Under the pieces are notes generated by a model. That model ran no database searches, was not told where the DNA came from, and was given only the letters and a program-made list of their open reading frames with translations. From Pelomonas cellulosilytica (GTDB lineage Bacteria; Pseudomonadota; Gammaproteobacteria; Burkholderiales; Burkholderiaceae_C), in the NCBI RefSeq assembly GCF_021353265.1, contig NZ_JAJTWU010000003.1, positions 372,001-436,000 of the forward strand: 64,000 nt of DNA, in the 5' to 3' direction. The stretch's first letter is position 1. Every line of letters starts with the position of its first letter. Of the stretch, positions 38,258 through 48,486 are shown piece by piece. The position numbers were made by a program, and so were the translations under genes.

Positions 38258-39472
38258 ATGACTGCAACGACGGCGGCCCTGCCGGTTCGCGCCGATGGCC
38301 ATCATCCCTTGCTGCCTCAAGACGGCACGTCGGGCACGCTGGTCGGGCGCGTGTGGCGCGCAGGCACGCCAAGCGGCCCGTCCGTCGTCACGCTGCGCCG
38401 TGAAGGCGTGTTCGACGTCAGCCGCCATTTCCCTACCGTCAGCACACTGCTCGAGGCGGACGACCCGGCCGAGGCGTTACGTGCCGTGCCGGGCGAGTTC
38501 CTCTGCACCGTCGCCAGCCTTCTGGACAACAGCAAGGCCGATGACCGCGACGCCGCCCTGCCCTCGCTGTTGGCGCCCTGCGACTTGCAGGTGGTCAAGG
38601 CCGCGGGTGTCACATTCGCCGCCAGCCTGATCGAACGCGTGATCGAGGAGCAGGCCGGCGGCGACCCCGGCCGGGCTCAAGGCCTGCGCAGCGAAATCAC
38701 ATCGCTGCTCGGCGACAGCCTGGCCAACATGCGCCCCGGCTCCGAGCAAGCCCAGGCGCTGAAGGCGCTGCTGCAGCAAAAGAAGCTATGGTCACAGTAT
38801 CTCGAGGTGGGCATCGGCCCGGACGCCGAGATTTTCACCAAGGCGCCCGTTCTGGCTGCCGTGGGCCACGGCCAGGACATCGGCGTCCGCGCTGACTCCG
38901 CCTGGAACAATCCCGAGCCCGAGGTTGTGCTCGCCGTCAACAGCCGCGGCCGCATCGTCGGCGCAGCGCTGGGCAACGACGTGAACCTGCGCGACATTGA
39001 AGGCCGCAGCGCGCTGCTGCTCGGCAAGGCGAAGGACAACAACGCCTCTTGCGCCGTCGGCCCCTTCATCCGCCTGTTCGACGGGACGTTCAGCCTAGAC
39101 GATGTGTGCAGCGAGACCGTGCACCTGCACGTGCAGGGCGATGACGGCTTCACGCTGCGCGGCGTGAACACCATGGCCAGCATCAGCCGCGCTCCGGCCG
39201 ACATCGTCGCCCAGGCGCTGGCCGCCCACCAATACCCCGACGGTTTCATGCTGTTCCTCGGCACGCTGTTCGCGCCCACCGAAGACCGCGACGAACCCGG
39301 TGGCGGCTTCACCCACAAGCTGGGCGACGTGGTCACCATCCATAGCCGCTGGCTGGGCGCGCTGCAAAACCAAGTGACGCATTCCGAGACCGCGCCACCC
39401 TGGCGCTTCGGCCTGCGCGCCTTCATCGGCAATCTCGCCGAACGCGGCCTGCTGCAGGGTACGAAGCTTTGA
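38258..39472 (+). CDS. Fumarylacetoacetate hydrolase-family protein
   Basis: 404 residues. The C-terminal FAH domain (about 185-400) shows the metal-binding pattern NNPEPEVVLAVNSRGRIVG and LGNDVNLRDIEGRSALLLGK, with GRITH-like GGGFTHKLGDVVTIHSRWLG near the end. Length and N-terminal extension resemble 2-keto-3-deoxy-pentonate dehydratases (XylX/AraD1-like) more than true fumarylacetoacetases. Its place between the dctP and dctQM genes suggests it acts on the imported sugar acid. The reaction is inferred. Confidence 0.8.
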   Translation: MTATTAALPVRADGHHPLLPQDGTSGTLVGRVWRAGTPSGPSVVTLRREGVFDVSRHFPTVSTLLEADDPAEALRAVPGEFLCTVASLLDNSKADDRDAALPSLLAPCDLQVVKAAGVTFAASLIERVIEEQAGGDPGRAQGLRSEITSLLGDSLANMRPGSEQAQALKALLQQKKLWSQYLEVGIGPDAEIFTKAPVLAAVGHGQDIGVRADSAWNNPEPEVVLAVNSRGRIVGAALGNDVNLRDIEGRSALLLGKAKDNNASCAVGPFIRLFDGTFSLDDVCSETVHLHVQGDDGFTLRGVNTMASISRAPADIVAQALAAHQYPDGFMLFLGTLFAPTEDRDEPGGGFTHKLGDVVTIHSRWLGALQNQVTHSETAPPWRFGLRAFIGNLAERGLLQGTKL

Positions 39473-39500
39473 CCGCCGCGCAACCCACGGAGACACCCGC

Positions 39501-40112
39501 TTGATCGACACCGCCATCGCGCGGATATGCCGCGCCATCGACCTGCTGATCGCCGCGGCCCTGGCCGTGATGGTGGTGCTGGTGTTCGGCAACGTCGTCC
39601 TGCGCTACGCCTTCAACTCCGGCATCGCCGTCAGCGAGGAAGTCTCGCGATGGCTCTTCGTGTGGCTGTGCTTCCTAGGCGCCGTGGTGGCCATGAAGGA
39701 CGGCGCTCACCTGGGCACCGACATGCTCGTGTCGCGCCTGCCCGTGGCAGGCAAGAAGGCGTGCCTGGTGATGGGCCACCTGCTCATGCTCTACATGACC
39801 TGGCTGTTTCTCAGCGGAAGCTGGCAGCAGGCCACCCTCAACATGGACGTGGCCGCGCCCGTGACGGGCGCACCGATGTCCATCTTCTATGCGTCCGGCG
39901 TGGTCTTCTCGCTGTGCGCCGGGGTACTGCTGCTGCTGCAGCTCGTGCGCGTGCTGACCGGCAACGTCGGCGAAGGTGACCTCGTCATGGTGAAGGAATC
40001 CGAAGAGCAGGCCGAGCTCGAAGCTTTGCAGGCCGAGCTGGCCCGAAGCGACGCGTCAAAGTCCGGCGCCCCCGCTGCCCGCTCAGACACCCCGAGCCGC
40101 CACCGCACATGA
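39501..40112 (+). CDS. TRAP transporter small permease (DctQ)
   Basis: 203 residues with four hydrophobic segments; TTG start with ACGGAG upstream. The DctQ motif is FGNVVLRYAFNSGIAVSEEV, followed by WLFVWLCFLGAVVAMKDGAH. The C-terminal 45 residues are a charged Glu/Ala-rich tail. Its stop overlaps the dctM start (ATGA). Confidence 0.9.
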   Translation: MIDTAIARICRAIDLLIAAALAVMVVLVFGNVVLRYAFNSGIAVSEEVSRWLFVWLCFLGAVVAMKDGAHLGTDMLVSRLPVAGKKACLVMGHLLMLYMTWLFLSGSWQQATLNMDVAAPVTGAPMSIFYASGVVFSLCAGVLLLLQLVRVLTGNVGEGDLVMVKESEEQAELEALQAELARSDASKSGAPAARSDTPSRHRT

Positions 40113-41389
40113 CCGTTTTCATCTTTCTCGGCAGTCTGCTGGGCGCGATGGCCCTGGGTATTCCGATCGCCTATGCCTTGCTCGCCAGCGGCGTGGCGCT
40201 GATGTGGCATTTGGATCTGTTCGACGCGCAGATCCTGGCTCAGAACTTCATCAACGGGGCCGACAGCTTCCCACTGCTGGCGGTGCCGTTCTTCATGCTG
40301 GCCGGCGAGATCATGAACGTGGGCGGACTGTCGCAACGCATCGTCAACTTTGCGCTCGCGCTCGTCGGCCACGTCAAAGGCGGCCTGGGCTATGTGGTGA
40401 TCCTCGCGGCCTGCCTGCTGTCAGCGCTTTCGGGCTCCGCAGTGGCCGACGCCGCGGCCCTCACGGCGCTGCTGCTGCCGATGATGCTCAAGGCCGGGCA
40501 CAAGAAGGAAGTCTCCGGTGGGCTGATCGCGGCCTCCGGCGTCATCGGGCCGATCATCCCGCCGAGCATCGGCTTCGTCATCTTTGGCGTGGCTGCGAAC
40601 GTGTCCATCAGCAAGCTATTCATCGCGGGCATCCTGCCCGGCATCATGATCGGCATCGGCCTGGCGCTGACGTGGTGGTGGGTAGGACGCAGGGAGGAGC
40701 TCGCCCTGCCGCCCCGCAAGACCCGCGCCGAAATCTGGACCGCGGCCCGCGAGTCCGTGTGGGCGCTGATGTTGCCTGTGTTCATCCTCGTGGGCCTGCG
40801 CATGGGCGTGTTCACGCCCACCGAAGCGGCCGTTGTCGCCGCGGTCTATGCGCTGTTCGTCAGCACCGTGCTGTACCGCGAGCTCAGGCTGCAGGCGCTG
40901 GTGCGCATCTTCATTACCGCCGCTCGCACCACCGCGGTCGTCATGTTTCTCGTGGCATCAGCCATGGTCTCGGCCTGGCTGGTCACGGTGGCCAACCTGC
41001 CGGTGCAAATGGTGGACCTGCTGCAACCGCTGCTTGACAACCCGACGCTGCTGATGGCCGCCATCATGGTGCTGGTGATGGTCGTCGGCACCGCCATGGA
41101 CATGACGCCCACCATCCTGATCCTCACGCCCGTGCTGATGCCGCTCATCAAGGCGGCTGGCATCGATCCGGTCTACTTCGGCGTGCTGTTCATCATCAAC
41201 AACTCCATCGGCCTCGTCACGCCACCCGTTGGCACCATCCTCAACGTGGTGGCCGGCGTGGGCCGAATGAAGATGGACGAGGTGACGCGCGGTGTGCTGC
41301 CTTTCATGGCCGCCCAGTTCGCGGTGATGTTTCTGATGGTGCTGTTCCCTCAGACAGTGCTCGCCCCGCTACGGTGGTTCTACCACTGA
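40109..41389 (+). CDS. TRAP transporter large permease (DctM)
   Basis: 426 residues, a multi-spanning inner-membrane protein that drives uptake with the sodium gradient. Family segments are ALGIPIAYALLASGVALMWH, PFFMLAGEIMNVGGLSQRIV, SGSAVADAAALTALLLPMML and ASGVIGPIIPPSIGFVIFGV. It completes the operon with dctP, FAH and dctQ. Confidence 0.93.
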   Translation: MTVFIFLGSLLGAMALGIPIAYALLASGVALMWHLDLFDAQILAQNFINGADSFPLLAVPFFMLAGEIMNVGGLSQRIVNFALALVGHVKGGLGYVVILAACLLSALSGSAVADAAALTALLLPMMLKAGHKKEVSGGLIAASGVIGPIIPPSIGFVIFGVAANVSISKLFIAGILPGIMIGIGLALTWWWVGRREELALPPRKTRAEIWTAARESVWALMLPVFILVGLRMGVFTPTEAAVVAAVYALFVSTVLYRELRLQALVRIFITAARTTAVVMFLVASAMVSAWLVTVANLPVQMVDLLQPLLDNPTLLMAAIMVLVMVVGTAMDMTPTILILTPVLMPLIKAAGIDPVYFGVLFIINNSIGLVTPPVGTILNVVAGVGRMKMDEVTRGVLPFMAAQFAVMFLMVLFPQTVLAPLRWFYH

Positions 41390-41500
41390 AGCGTCGCCCG
41401 GCCAGAGTTAACTGAGCTTGTTCATTACGCCCAGCATGGGCGGCGCTTGGCAAGTTCTACATGAGCAGTCCAAGCTGGTCCACATCCCAGAGGCTTATCC

Positions 41501-44500
41501 ATGACATTCCGTCCTAACGGCCTGCATGCCTTCGCGCTTGTCGCCCTGTTCGCCGCCGGTTGTGCCTTTGCCGCCTCCGCGGCCGCTTCCGTATCCGCCT
41601 ACCAGACGATGCCGGACGATCCGCGCGCGATCATCGTGAAGGCGATAGGCGATGGCGTCGCGGACGACAGCGACGCGCTGCAGCAGGCCATCGACAGCGC
41701 CGCCAACAGGGACAAGGGCGGCGTCGCGTTCCTGCCCTCGGGCCGCTACCGCATCACGCGCACGATCGTCATTCCGATTGCCGTGCGCGTGTACGGCATC
41801 GGCAAGACCCGCCCGGTGCTGGTGCTGACGGCGAACACGCCAGGCTTCCAGAAGGGGGTGGCCAACATGGTGATCTTCACGGGCACCGACACCTACAACA
41901 TCGGCGGCGTGGCCCAGCCCGTGCCAAGCGCCGTGCCAGCCCCCGGCACGGCAGGTGCCAAACCCGTGCGAGACGCCAACTCGGCAACGTTCTATTCGGT
42001 GCTGTCGAACGTTGACTTCGAAGTCGGCGATGGCAACCCGGCCGCCGCCGCCGTGCGCATGCACACCGCTCAGCACTCCAACCTGTCGCACATCGACTTC
42101 CGCATGGGCTCGGGCCTGGCCGGCGTCTATCAGGTCGGCAACTACGCGTACGACCTGCACTTCCACGGCGGGCGCTACGGCATCCTGTCTGAGAAGACCT
42201 CGCCGGCCTGGCCGTTCACGCTGCTGGATTCCACCTTCGACGGCCAGCGCGACGCGGCCGTGCGCGAACACGAAGCCAACCTCACGATCGTCAACGCGGA
42301 CATCCGCAACACGCCCATCGGCATCGAGATCGACCGCGGCTACGGCGACTGGCTGTGGGGCTCGAACGTACGTTTCGAGAACGTCTCGAAAGCGGGCGTC
42401 GTGATCAGTAACGAGAACAACGTCTACACCCAGGTCGGCTTCGAAAAGATAAGCGCGAAGAACACGCCCGTGTTCGCGCACTTCCGCGACAGCGGCACAG
42501 ACGTTGCGGGCAAGGGAGAGAGCTACCAGGTGAACGAGTTCACCCACGGCCTGAAGATCGACACCCTGGGCGCCCCCGGCCACTTCGACACCCACGTCGA
42601 TATGACGGCCGGCGCGGGCAAGGCAAAGGAAGAGCGCGTGCTGCGCGACCTGCCGCCAACGACGGACTGGGCCAACGTGCGCAGCTTTGGCGCCAAGGGC
42701 GACGGCACCACCGACGACACCGCCGCCATCCAGAAGGCCATCGAAGACAGACGCGTGGTCTACCTGCCGCTGGGCTTCTATGCCGTCAACGACACGATCC
42801 GCCTGAAGCCCGACACGGTCCTCATCGGCCTGCATCCGGGCCTGACCCAGCTGATGCTTCCGAACGGCTCCACGCTGTACCAGGGCGCGGACACGCCAAA
42901 GGCGCTGCTGGAGTCGGCCAAGGGCGGCGACGCCTTCATCACCGGCATTGGCTTGGCCACCGGTGAAGTCAACAGCCGCGCCGTCGCCCTGCTGTGGCGC
43001 GCCGGCGAGCGCTCCATCGTGGACGACATCCGCATCCAGGGCGGTCACGGCACGCGCCTGTACGACGGCTCGCGTGCCGACCCGTACAAAAAGACCGACA
43101 AATTCGACACCACCGCCTGGTGGGACCGCCAGTACCCAAGCATCTGGGTGACCGACGGCGGCGGCGGCACTTTCACCGGCATCTGGTCGCCGAGCGGCTA
43201 CGCGCAGGCGGGCTTTTACGTGACGAACACAAAGACGCCGGGCCGCGTGTATGAGCTCTCGGCAGAGCACCACATCCGCAACGAGATCGTGCTGGACGGC
43301 GTCGAGAACTGGTCGTTCTACGCACCGCAGACGGAGGAAGAAGTCCGGGACGGCATGGACTCCGTCTCGCTCGACATCCGCAATTCGAAGCACCTGCTGT
43401 TCGCGAACTACCACGGCTACCGCGTGACGCGCTCGATCAAGCCCGCCCCCTCCGCCATCAAGATCACGAATTCGAGCGACATCCGTTTCCGGAACGTGGC
43501 TGTCAACGCTGAATCGGGCTTCCCAACCTGCGACGACAACGGCTGCACCGCCTACCTGCGCGCCTCCAAGTACCCGTACGAGAACGCGATCGCGGATGTG
43601 ACGCACCAGCTGGAAGTGCGCGAGCGCATGTTCTCTGTGCTCGACTACAGCGGCAAGCAGACCAGCGCCCCGGCCGCCCCGACTCGGGCAAAAGTGGTCA
43701 AGCTGGAAGACGGCTTCCACTCGATCGCCGGCGCCGCAGTTGACTCCAAAGGCCGCCTGTACTTCATTGACCGCTGGTTCAAGAATATCTACAGCTACGC
43801 CCAGGGCGAAGGGCTGAAGATGGTCAGCAGCTACCCGCTCGACCCGGTCAACCTGGCCGTCGACGGCAGCGACAACCTCGTGGTGCTGTCGTCCGCCGGC
43901 AAGGAAGCGACCGTGTACTCGCTGAAGCCCAACGTGCCGGGCGCCACGATCACCGTGATTCCGCCGACGGCGACCGCCATGCATCCGAACGCGCGCGTTG
44001 CCATTCCCGCCAACTTCTGGAGGAACGGCGAGTTCTGGGACCAACTGAACTACGAAACGATGGAGTTCACGACGCTCAATGAGCTCTTCGTGCGCGACGT
44101 GGCCCAGCCGAAGGCACTCGAATATGTCTCGCCGGACGACTCGCTGGTGCTCCCGGCCTTCCGCGTGACGCGCCACGGCACGCACGACCATCTGGGCTAT
44201 CGCTGGTCCCACACGCTGGACACGCACGGCTTCGTCTACGCTGCAGTCGGCCAGCGCGCCGTGTTCACCAACAGCTCGGAAAACATCACCTACAGCGGGC
44301 TGGTAGGCGCCGGTGGCGCCATCGCCGACCTACAGAAGGTGGCGGACCGCGGCGGCGAAAGCGCGGCGGTCGGGCCGGATGGGAGCGTGTATGTGGCAAA
44401 CGGGCAGATCTTCATCTACGGGCCGGATGGCAAGGAAACCGGACGGATCGACGTGCCGGCGCGGCCGCTGCAGCTGATCTTCGGCGGGGCGGACAAGCGG

Positions 44501-44548
44501 ACGCTGTTTATCTTGACGCATCACGCGCTGTTCTCGACGAGGGTTTGA
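41501..44548 (+). CDS. Secreted protein: two pectate-lyase-3-type beta-helices plus C-terminal propeller
   Basis: 1015 residues with a signal peptide (ALVALFAAGCAFAASAAASV; GC gives a possible lipobox). A first beta-helix spans about 38-340 (GDGVADDSDALQQAIDSAAN, FLPSGRYRITRTIVI). A second, about 390-690, begins VRSFGAKGDGTTDDTAAIQK and VVYLPLGFYAVNDTIRLKPD. Both openings match the pectate-lyase-3/GH55 fold. The last 280 residues (GFHSIAGAAVDSKGRLYFID, AVDGSDNLVVLSS, AAVGPDGSVYVANGQIF) are NHL/SMP-30-like propeller repeats. The enzyme activity is uncertain: glucanase, lyase or sugar-acid-releasing. It lies 111 bases after the TRAP operon. Confidence 0.75.
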   Translation: MTFRPNGLHAFALVALFAAGCAFAASAAASVSAYQTMPDDPRAIIVKAIGDGVADDSDALQQAIDSAANRDKGGVAFLPSGRYRITRTIVIPIAVRVYGIGKTRPVLVLTANTPGFQKGVANMVIFTGTDTYNIGGVAQPVPSAVPAPGTAGAKPVRDANSATFYSVLSNVDFEVGDGNPAAAAVRMHTAQHSNLSHIDFRMGSGLAGVYQVGNYAYDLHFHGGRYGILSEKTSPAWPFTLLDSTFDGQRDAAVREHEANLTIVNADIRNTPIGIEIDRGYGDWLWGSNVRFENVSKAGVVISNENNVYTQVGFEKISAKNTPVFAHFRDSGTDVAGKGESYQVNEFTHGLKIDTLGAPGHFDTHVDMTAGAGKAKEERVLRDLPPTTDWANVRSFGAKGDGTTDDTAAIQKAIEDRRVVYLPLGFYAVNDTIRLKPDTVLIGLHPGLTQLMLPNGSTLYQGADTPKALLESAKGGDAFITGIGLATGEVNSRAVALLWRAGERSIVDDIRIQGGHGTRLYDGSRADPYKKTDKFDTTAWWDRQYPSIWVTDGGGGTFTGIWSPSGYAQAGFYVTNTKTPGRVYELSAEHHIRNEIVLDGVENWSFYAPQTEEEVRDGMDSVSLDIRNSKHLLFANYHGYRVTRSIKPAPSAIKITNSSDIRFRNVAVNAESGFPTCDDNGCTAYLRASKYPYENAIADVTHQLEVRERMFSVLDYSGKQTSAPAAPTRAKVVKLEDGFHSIAGAAVDSKGRLYFIDRWFKNIYSYAQGEGLKMVSSYPLDPVNLAVDGSDNLVVLSSAGKEATVYSLKPNVPGATITVIPPTATAMHPNARVAIPANFWRNGEFWDQLNYETMEFTTLNELFVRDVAQPKALEYVSPDDSLVLPAFRVTRHGTHDHLGYRWSHTLDTHGFVYAAVGQRAVFTNSSENITYSGLVGAGGAIADLQKVADRGGESAAVGPDGSVYVANGQIFIYGPDGKETGRIDVPARPLQLIFGGADKRTLFILTHHALFSTRV

Positions 44549-45122
44549 TGCGCGATTGGCGATCGAGCGCCATGGGCAGCCATTGAAGTCGTGTTGACCA
44601 GCCCGAAATCTGCGCCACCCGCTCATCTCCGAAGTGGTAGGCAATTGCATTTACGACTTCTTCATGCGCTGCAATGGCCAAAGCGGTGGGTAGCACTGGC
44701 GGCCGGCTTTGCAATGAACATGCCAAGCCCCCGCACTCGCATACCTGATCGAGGCATCCGACAGCAGGCGCCGCCAAAAGCGTCCCGCGCGGCGATTCAA
44801 TAACCGCGGTTGCCCCCTCATCGCCTTCGGGCCCATTGCTGTCGTCAGGTTCGAGATTCGCGTTGGCCGATCTTCTGGATACGCACTGGACACTCGATCT
44901 GTCGGCGATATGACGGTTCCGGCGTATCACGAGCGGGTTCAACAACGCCGGCTGAGTGCCGCCCTTTGCTCGCTACCTGTTCAGCCAGCTCCTGCAGTCG
45001 AGATGCGTAGACTCCATGAGGGCAATCAATATTGCGCATCGTGGATTTGATGTAGCGAATGACGATGCTGCCGACCGGGCGGCCGGCAGGCAACTGCGGA
45101 ACGCCCAGAATGCCTTTGCGGC
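44549..45122. other. Intergenic stretch without a supported gene
   Basis: 574 bases between convergent genes. Two minus-strand frames (44508-44945 and 44845-45093) are open, the second reading IVIRYIKSTMRNIDCPHGVY; neither has a clear ribosome site or a family I know, and they overlap each other. Composition is less GC-rich than neighbours, so this may be decayed DNA. Confidence 0.4.
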
Positions 45123-48100
45123 TCAGATTTGGTTCGACGCGAACAGGCCCATCAATTCAGGCCTCAGCGAGTGAAGATGGTCACCAGTCCGGCAGGCGTC
45201 CAGCAATGCATCAATGCTGCCGGGGAAGGTCACGTCAATATCCATGGGCACCGTCCCGCGAAGCTCCTCGAGGACAGCGCGCGCTTCGCCCGGCCGGCCC
45301 GCCGCAAGCCGATGGCGCGCCAGGTCGAGCCGCGCGCGAGCTTCCCAGGCGACCGCATGCTGACTGCGAGCCACCTCGACGGCACGCAGGAAGCACGCCT
45401 CGACGTCCGCGGAGGGCCGGCCAGCATGCTCCAGCACAAGGCCGAGGTAGCGGTGGAGTTCGGCTTGGCTCCATTGTTCGCCGGTACGGTTGGCGGTCTC
45501 GATGCAGCACTCCATGAGTGCCTCCGCGCCGGATGCATCTCCCGCCATCGCGCGCACCATGGCCTGGTGCGCTTCCCAGTAAGGCAGGAAGTGTTGCGCG
45601 CCAGTGAGTCGGAAGATGTCCAGCGCCGATTGCATGCCCTGCAGACCCGCAGCGAGCCTGTTCTGCTCGCAATCGAGCCATGCGCCGATCATGTGCCCGT
45701 GGGCGAGGAAGATCGTGATGTTCTGGTGAGTGCAGAACTCGACCAGTTCCCGGCTGAGTTCGCGTGCACCTGCATCGTCGCGCGAGAAGACGCGGTGCCA
45801 GCCAGCGAATGTCAGGGCGAACGCAAGCGAGAGCGGATGGCAGAGTCGCCTTGCCAGCGCGATTGCCCGATTGGATGCGTCCAGCGCGTCGGCCTGTCGC
45901 CCCTGCAGCCAGTGAATCCAGATCAGATAGACAAGTGCCAGCACCGCCGGGTCGTGCCCAAACACGAAAGCGTGCCCGGAATGACGCTCGAAGTCGTAGA
46001 CGCTGGCGCAGCGTTCGAGTGCGCGCCGCGACTCGTCAAGCTCACCGCGAAAAAACTGGGTGACGCCACGCGTCACATCGCTCTCCACGAGCAAGTCGTC
46101 GCCTTCGACGTGGAGTGCGATCACGTGCAGCTGTTCAGCCGCCTCGAGCGCGGTCGAGAGGTTCGCGCTAACGATGTTGTATGCCACCTGCAGATAGAGC
46201 GCTGCAGGCAGCAGCGGTGTGTTCCCCACCGAAGCGCACAGTTCGGCCAAGCGCGCGCACGAGGTGCGGACCTCCTCTGCGGCGTAGCCCTTCCATGTCA
46301 TCAGAGCGTGGCCGAGCACCACCTGGAAGTCCAGCTCGCGCATTTCGCGCTCGCGAGAAGGCGGCGCCTCGGCGAGCAGCAGAAGGCCCCGACGGAGGTG
46401 GGCAACCGCTTCCTGGGTGGCCGAGTTTTTCATGGCAAGCCGCCCTGCAGCGAGCCAGTAGCTGATCGCAGCGTCGATCTTGCGGCCGGCAGTGAAGTGC
46501 TGCGCCAGCATGTCAGGTTGGCGGGCAGCAAGCTCCGGGAAGCGCTGCTCCATGACTTCGGCGATGTGCCGGTGCAGCGTCTCGCAGTTCCGCTTGAGCA
46601 GCGACTCGTAAGCCACGTCGCGGATGAGCGCGTGTTTGAAGCGGTACTGCCCGTGGCTCCGATCACCGCGGAGCTGGATCAGGTCGGCCCGTTCGAGCTC
46701 GGCGAGACCTTGCGCAACGGCAGCTGAGCTCCCTATCCACGCCGCCTCCAGCAGAGCGCGGTCGAAGTCCCGACCAAGGATCGCCGCCAGCTGCGCGACG
46801 GACTTGGTCTCACCCATACGGTCCAGCCGTGACATCAGCGCATCCTGCAGGCTCTCAGGGATTGCGCGCTCCAGCAGGTCAGCCTGCCCCTGCGTTTGCC
46901 CTGCCTCCGTGGCGACAGCGGCATGGTCGATGAAATGCCGCGTCAACATCTCGAGATACAGCGGAATGCAGTCTGTCTTGCGCAGCAGCTGCTGCTTGAC
47001 GTGTTCACCAAGCGGCATGTGCCCTGCGGCGAGGCTCACGAGCTCGAGCGCATGGCTGTCGGGCAGCCGGCCAAGGTCGAGCGTGGCAATGTTGGCCTGC
47101 AATCCCCAGCCGGGCTCGAACTCCGGGCGCGCCGTCAGAAGCGTAAACGTGCGGCTGCGCGGTGCGTCGGCGAGCCAAAGGCCGACCAGCTCTAGCGTGG
47201 ACGGATCAGCCCAGTGGAGGTCCTCTATGACGAGCAGCACCAGCGGCAAGGGGTAGAGCTGACGCAGCAGCCTGGCGAGGTACTGGAAGGTCAGACGCTT
47301 CTGCAGGTCGGCAGTGAGGTTCAGCTTGCCATAGGAAGCCGGCACGGGCAGCGCAAGGAACTCGGCGAGGCAGGGCACCGCAACGGGCGCATCGAGGCCA
47401 GCCCGCGCCACCAGCGTCTTGACGACACGCAGCTTCTCGGCATCGCCCACCGCACCGTGCGAGGAAAAGACCACTTGCCACCACTCGAGCACCGGGTAGA
47501 GGGCGCTGTGCGTGTGGTACGGCGAGCATTGCAGCTCGACCGGCAGGATCGAATACTTCGCGCACAGCTCTTCCGCGTGCGCGCGCATGAGTCGCGACTT
47601 GCCGATGCCGGGCTCGCCACGGATCAGCACCACCTGGCCGTCACCCTGCACGGCTCGCGCGCACAGCTGTCGAAGCATCCGCAACTCCGCATCGCGGCCG
47701 ACCAACGGCAGTGTCGTTGCACCTTGCGCGGCCGCGAACCGACTCTGGCGCGCGCTGGGGCCGATCACCTGCCGCACCCACACCGGCTCCGGAATTCCCT
47801 TGAGTTCGCGCACGCCAATGTCCTCAATCTCAAAGCTCTGCCCGAGCAGTTGGTGGGTTTGCGGCGAGATCACGACGGTGTTGGGCGCGGCGATCGACTG
47901 CAGCCGCGCGGCGAGATGCGGCGTCGGACCGACCGCCACGCGCTCAGTCTGCGCACCCGTGCTGACGAGTTCTCCAATCACCACCTTGCCAGTAGCGATG
48001 CCTACACGAACCTGCAGTTCGAGGCCCGGCCGTGGGCGCAGCTCCCGCACCGCGTCAATGACGCCGAGTCCAACATGTACCGCGCGTAGGCCGTCGTCCT

Positions 48101-48428
48101 CGTGCGCTCGCGGGTAGCCGAAGTACACGAGCAGCCCGTCGCCCAGATGCTGAGCGATGAAGCCGTCATAGCGCTCGATGACCGCCACGCAGGCGTCTTG
48201 GAAGATACGGATGATCTCGCGCAAGTCCTCCGGGTCGAACTGCAACGACAGCGGCGTCGAGTCAACGATGTCACAGAACATCACGGTCAGCTGGCGGCGC
48301 TCGCCGCCCGCCTGGCGCGGCGCTTCGACGCCCCCCGTCGTGGCCGCGGCCGCCTGCAGTGCCGCGCCACAGGCATGGCAGAAGCGGTGCGTGTCGCCGT
48401 TGTCTGTCTGGCACTTCGCGCACTTCAT
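45123..48428 (-). CDS. Zinc-ribbon / class III cyclase / AAA-ATPase / TPR signalling protein
   Basis: About 1101 residues from ATG 48428 (ATG 48446 also possible). Order: zinc ribbon with CAKC and CHAC (residues 3-20); class III nucleotide cyclase (about 46-225) with metal-binding Asp in VMFCDIVDSTPLSLQF and AQHLGDGLLVYFGYPRAHED; STAND/AAA ATPase from about 260 (VGRDAELRMLRQL, Walker A RGEPGIGKSR, Walker B LVLLVIEDLHWADPST); then a long helical TPR-like region (about 640-1095). Such proteins make cAMP under ATPase/TPR control; the input is unknown. It starts 58 bases after the lipoxygenase-like gene on the same strand. Confidence 0.87.
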   Translation of the reverse strand: MKCAKCQTDNGDTHRFCHACGAALQAAAATTGGVEAPRQAGGERRQLTVMFCDIVDSTPLSLQFDPEDLREIIRIFQDACVAVIERYDGFIAQHLGDGLLVYFGYPRAHEDDGLRAVHVGLGVIDAVRELRPRPGLELQVRVGIATGKVVIGELVSTGAQTERVAVGPTPHLAARLQSIAAPNTVVISPQTHQLLGQSFEIEDIGVRELKGIPEPVWVRQVIGPSARQSRFAAAQGATTLPLVGRDAELRMLRQLCARAVQGDGQVVLIRGEPGIGKSRLMRAHAEELCAKYSILPVELQCSPYHTHSALYPVLEWWQVVFSSHGAVGDAEKLRVVKTLVARAGLDAPVAVPCLAEFLALPVPASYGKLNLTADLQKRLTFQYLARLLRQLYPLPLVLLVIEDLHWADPSTLELVGLWLADAPRSRTFTLLTARPEFEPGWGLQANIATLDLGRLPDSHALELVSLAAGHMPLGEHVKQQLLRKTDCIPLYLEMLTRHFIDHAAVATEAGQTQGQADLLERAIPESLQDALMSRLDRMGETKSVAQLAAILGRDFDRALLEAAWIGSSAAVAQGLAELERADLIQLRGDRSHGQYRFKHALIRDVAYESLLKRNCETLHRHIAEVMEQRFPELAARQPDMLAQHFTAGRKIDAAISYWLAAGRLAMKNSATQEAVAHLRRGLLLLAEAPPSREREMRELDFQVVLGHALMTWKGYAAEEVRTSCARLAELCASVGNTPLLPAALYLQVAYNIVSANLSTALEAAEQLHVIALHVEGDDLLVESDVTRGVTQFFRGELDESRRALERCASVYDFERHSGHAFVFGHDPAVLALVYLIWIHWLQGRQADALDASNRAIALARRLCHPLSLAFALTFAGWHRVFSRDDAGARELSRELVEFCTHQNITIFLAHGHMIGAWLDCEQNRLAAGLQGMQSALDIFRLTGAQHFLPYWEAHQAMVRAMAGDASGAEALMECCIETANRTGEQWSQAELHRYLGLVLEHAGRPSADVEACFLRAVEVARSQHAVAWEARARLDLARHRLAAGRPGEARAVLEELRGTVPMDIDVTFPGSIDALLDACRTGDHLHSLRPELMGLFASNQI

Positions 48429-48486
48429 GGCGGGCGTTCCCGACATCGGCGTGAGCCCTGCGTAGGGAGCGATCGAATGGTTCCGC

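Noticed and set aside
41495..44227. A 910-codon minus-strand frame opposite the beta-helix protein
   Set aside because: The plus-strand protein has a signal peptide and clear domains; the antisense product is Val/Ala/Arg/Asp-rich with no motifs.
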